From assembly GCF_014705615.1 (NCBI RefSeq), contig NZ_JACXJA010000029.1, positions 1-64,000 on the forward strand: a stretch of DNA of 64,000 nucleotides, read 5' to 3'. Positions 63,163 to 64,000 of this stretch are shown one piece after another (position 1 is the stretch's first letter; the number at the start of each line of letters is the position of its first letter). The notes beneath the pieces are model-generated. The model searched no databases. It was not told where the DNA came from and worked only from the letters and a program-made list of their open reading frames with translations. Position numbers and translations under genes: made by a program. This DNA is from Paenibacillus oceani (GTDB lineage: Bacteria; Bacillota; Bacilli; Paenibacillales; NBRC-103111).

Positions 63163-63257
63163 CCACTTCCCTACGCTGGTCTCGCTCCAGTTCAGGTTCA
63201 AAGGGTCCGAAGGTCGTATCTTCATCTCAGCCCAAGACTGGGCACCCCTAGTGATCT
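63163..63257 (-). ncRNA. TPP riboswitch aptamer
   Basis: On the minus strand the aptamer reads CACTAGGGGTGCC at its 5' end, GGCTGAGATGAA, ACCCTTTGAACCTGA and CCAGCGTAGGGAAGTGG at its 3' end. These are the conserved TPP (THI-box) elements. P1 is formed by CACT and AGTG. A minus-strand TTGACA lies at 63303-63308, about 50 bases upstream. It controls thiF-thiE-thiS-thiG-thiO-thiD. Confidence 0.96.
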
Positions 63258-63357
63258 TGAAATATGAGGTTCATCTTTCACCTTACAACGATCGTGCCGG
63301 TTTGTCAACGGCGGCGGCATGCCGCGTTAGGGCACGTCCCGGCCGGTGCTTCCCGAC

Positions 63358-63386
63358 TTGACTGCGCAACGGGGGGAGGCTACCAT
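63358..63386 (+). promoter_or_regulatory. Promoter of csoR
   Basis: TTGACT (63358-63363), 17-bp spacer and TACCAT (63381-63386). The spacer contains a G6 tract, such as occurs in CsoR operators, so autoregulation by copper is plausible. It overlaps the upstream region of the thi operon. Confidence 0.5.
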
Positions 63387-63408
63387 ACGGATAAGGAGGT
63401 CGAATCCA

Positions 63409-63750
63409 GTGAAGGACGAATCGACATTGCAAGCCGAAGGCTCTGCATGCTGCAATACCGGCGGCGAGGAGGAACGCAAGAGCCACCATTCCGACAAATT
63501 AAAAAGCAATCTGATTACCCGGCTGAACCGGATCGAGGGACAAATCCGCGGTGTGAAGGGACTCATCGAGAAAGATACGTATTGCGACGACATCCTCAAT
63601 CAGATCGCGGCGATTCAGGCAGCTCTGAACGGCGTCGGCAAACAGCTGCTGGAAGGTCATCTGAAGTCGTGTGTCGTGGAGCGAATCCGCGAGGGCGATC
63701 AGGATATCATTAACGAGCTGCTCGTCACGGTCAACAAGTTAATGAAATAA
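63409..63750 (+). CDS. csoR: CsoR-type copper-sensing repressor
   Basis: A 113-residue DUF156/CsoR family repressor. The all-helical domain has the core RLNRIEGQIRGVKGLIE. Metal ligands are Cys (TYCDD), His and Cys (EGHLKSC), the Cu(I) set of CsoR rather than the Ni/Co set of RcnR or the thiol-only set of CstR. The N-terminal 30 residues are a Cys/Ser/His-rich extension (GSACCNTGG). GTG 63409 follows AAGGAGG. It normally controls copZA, but here copA lies 20 kb away. Confidence 0.9.
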   Translation: MKDESTLQAEGSACCNTGGEEERKSHHSDKLKSNLITRLNRIEGQIRGVKGLIEKDTYCDDILNQIAAIQAALNGVGKQLLEGHLKSCVVERIREGDQDIINELLVTVNKLMK

Positions 63751-63770
63751 CACAGCGGGACCGAATCCGG

Positions 63771-63813
63771 AAGCGGAAAGAACCAGGGTATGCGAACTGC
63801 CTGCTTTCCGCTT
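63771..63813 (+). terminator. Hairpin after csoR
   Basis: AAGCGGAAAG (63771-63780) pairs with CTTTCCGCTT (63804-63813), ten perfect pairs. The following GCGGATTAATTT is only weakly U-rich. Confidence 0.55.
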
Positions 63814-63847
63814 GCGGATTAATTTCATTTTATTAACAAAATTCTCA

Positions 63848-63875
63848 TTGACTGCCCTACTACCCGAGCTATACT
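63848..63875 (+). promoter_or_regulatory. Promoter of the partial gene at the window edge
   Basis: TTGACT (63848-63853), a 16-bp spacer and TATACT (63870-63875), about 42 bases before the start codon at 63918. Confidence 0.6.
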
Positions 63876-63917
63876 TTTATACAAGTCTTATACTTGTGGA
63901 TAAGAGGAGTGATGGCG

Positions 63918-64000
63918 ATGAGCCGGGAACAAGATCAGTTCGAATTAATCGGACGTCCTTGCCGCAATTTCAACATTCTTGCAACCGCAGTAATGACAGA
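63918..64000 (+). CDS. Partial gene, function unknown
   Basis: An AGAGGAG site is followed by ATG at 63918 (or 63912 two codons earlier). The visible product begins MSREQDQFELIGRPCRNFNI and continues to the end of the window. It is too short to assign. It has its own promoter just upstream and lies after csoR. Confidence 0.6.
   Translation, partial: MSREQDQFELIGRPCRNFNILATAVMT

Overview
The window looks like a chromosomal stretch from a Paenibacillus-like Firmicute (family level at best). The grounds are strong AGGAGG ribosome binding sites, frequent TTG and GTG starts, intrinsic terminators, CcpA-type cre sites, a membrane-anchored AraC regulator beside LplB/LplC-type permeases without their own ATPase, many solute-binding lipoproteins, and a TPP riboswitch in front of a thi operon. 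I see no rRNA, tRNA, phage, insertion sequence or CRISPR array.

Layout. 0.2-2.3 kb: a GntR repressor diverges from an XRE-cupin regulator and a YbaK-type deacylase. 2.5-7 kb: a secreted NlpC/P60 peptidase and a two-gene ABC exporter whose residues predict one dead and one live ATP site. 7-8.5 kb: a small ion channel with an odd selectivity filter and a DUF2269-like membrane protein. 8.6-13 kb: an MMPL exporter behind a response regulator/histidine kinase pair. 13.2-20.5 kb: a glycan uptake unit (AraC sensor-regulator, two permeases, binding lipoprotein, sulfatase). 20.7-33 kb: aldo/keto reductase, lipoproteins, aminoglycoside nucleotidyltransferase, a giant Lhr helicase, LacI regulator/aldehyde dehydrogenase, ECF sigma factor and a Nudix enzyme. 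33-35.5 kb: AraC regulator, a candidate structured RNA and an oxidoreductase. 35.6-43.8 kb: a noncoding repeat region, a kinase-like protein, P-loop and Nudix proteins, MsrAB, a second repeat array, Ung and CopA.

43.9-52.3 kb is the most interesting block. A LacI repressor sits between two promoters that share an identical 19-bp operator. One drives a Tat-exported beta-helix protein. The other drives an orphan binding lipoprotein, a 778-residue protein of unknown function with a large internal duplication, and a Gfo/Idh/MocA oxidoreductase. It reads as an uncharacterised glycan-use locus. 52.4-56.4 kb is a second small catabolic cluster with an orphan binding lipoprotein, a Rieske protein, an amidohydrolase and a divergent AraC regulator. 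56.5-58.2 kb encodes a lipoprotein with a stalk-like C-terminal domain. 58.3-63.3 kb is the riboswitch-controlled thiF-thiE-thiS-thiG-thiO-thiD operon, which runs on the minus strand. csoR diverges from it, and the window ends inside a further gene.

Pairings, promoters and operators were found by eye. Family names rest on motif recognition, not on database searches.
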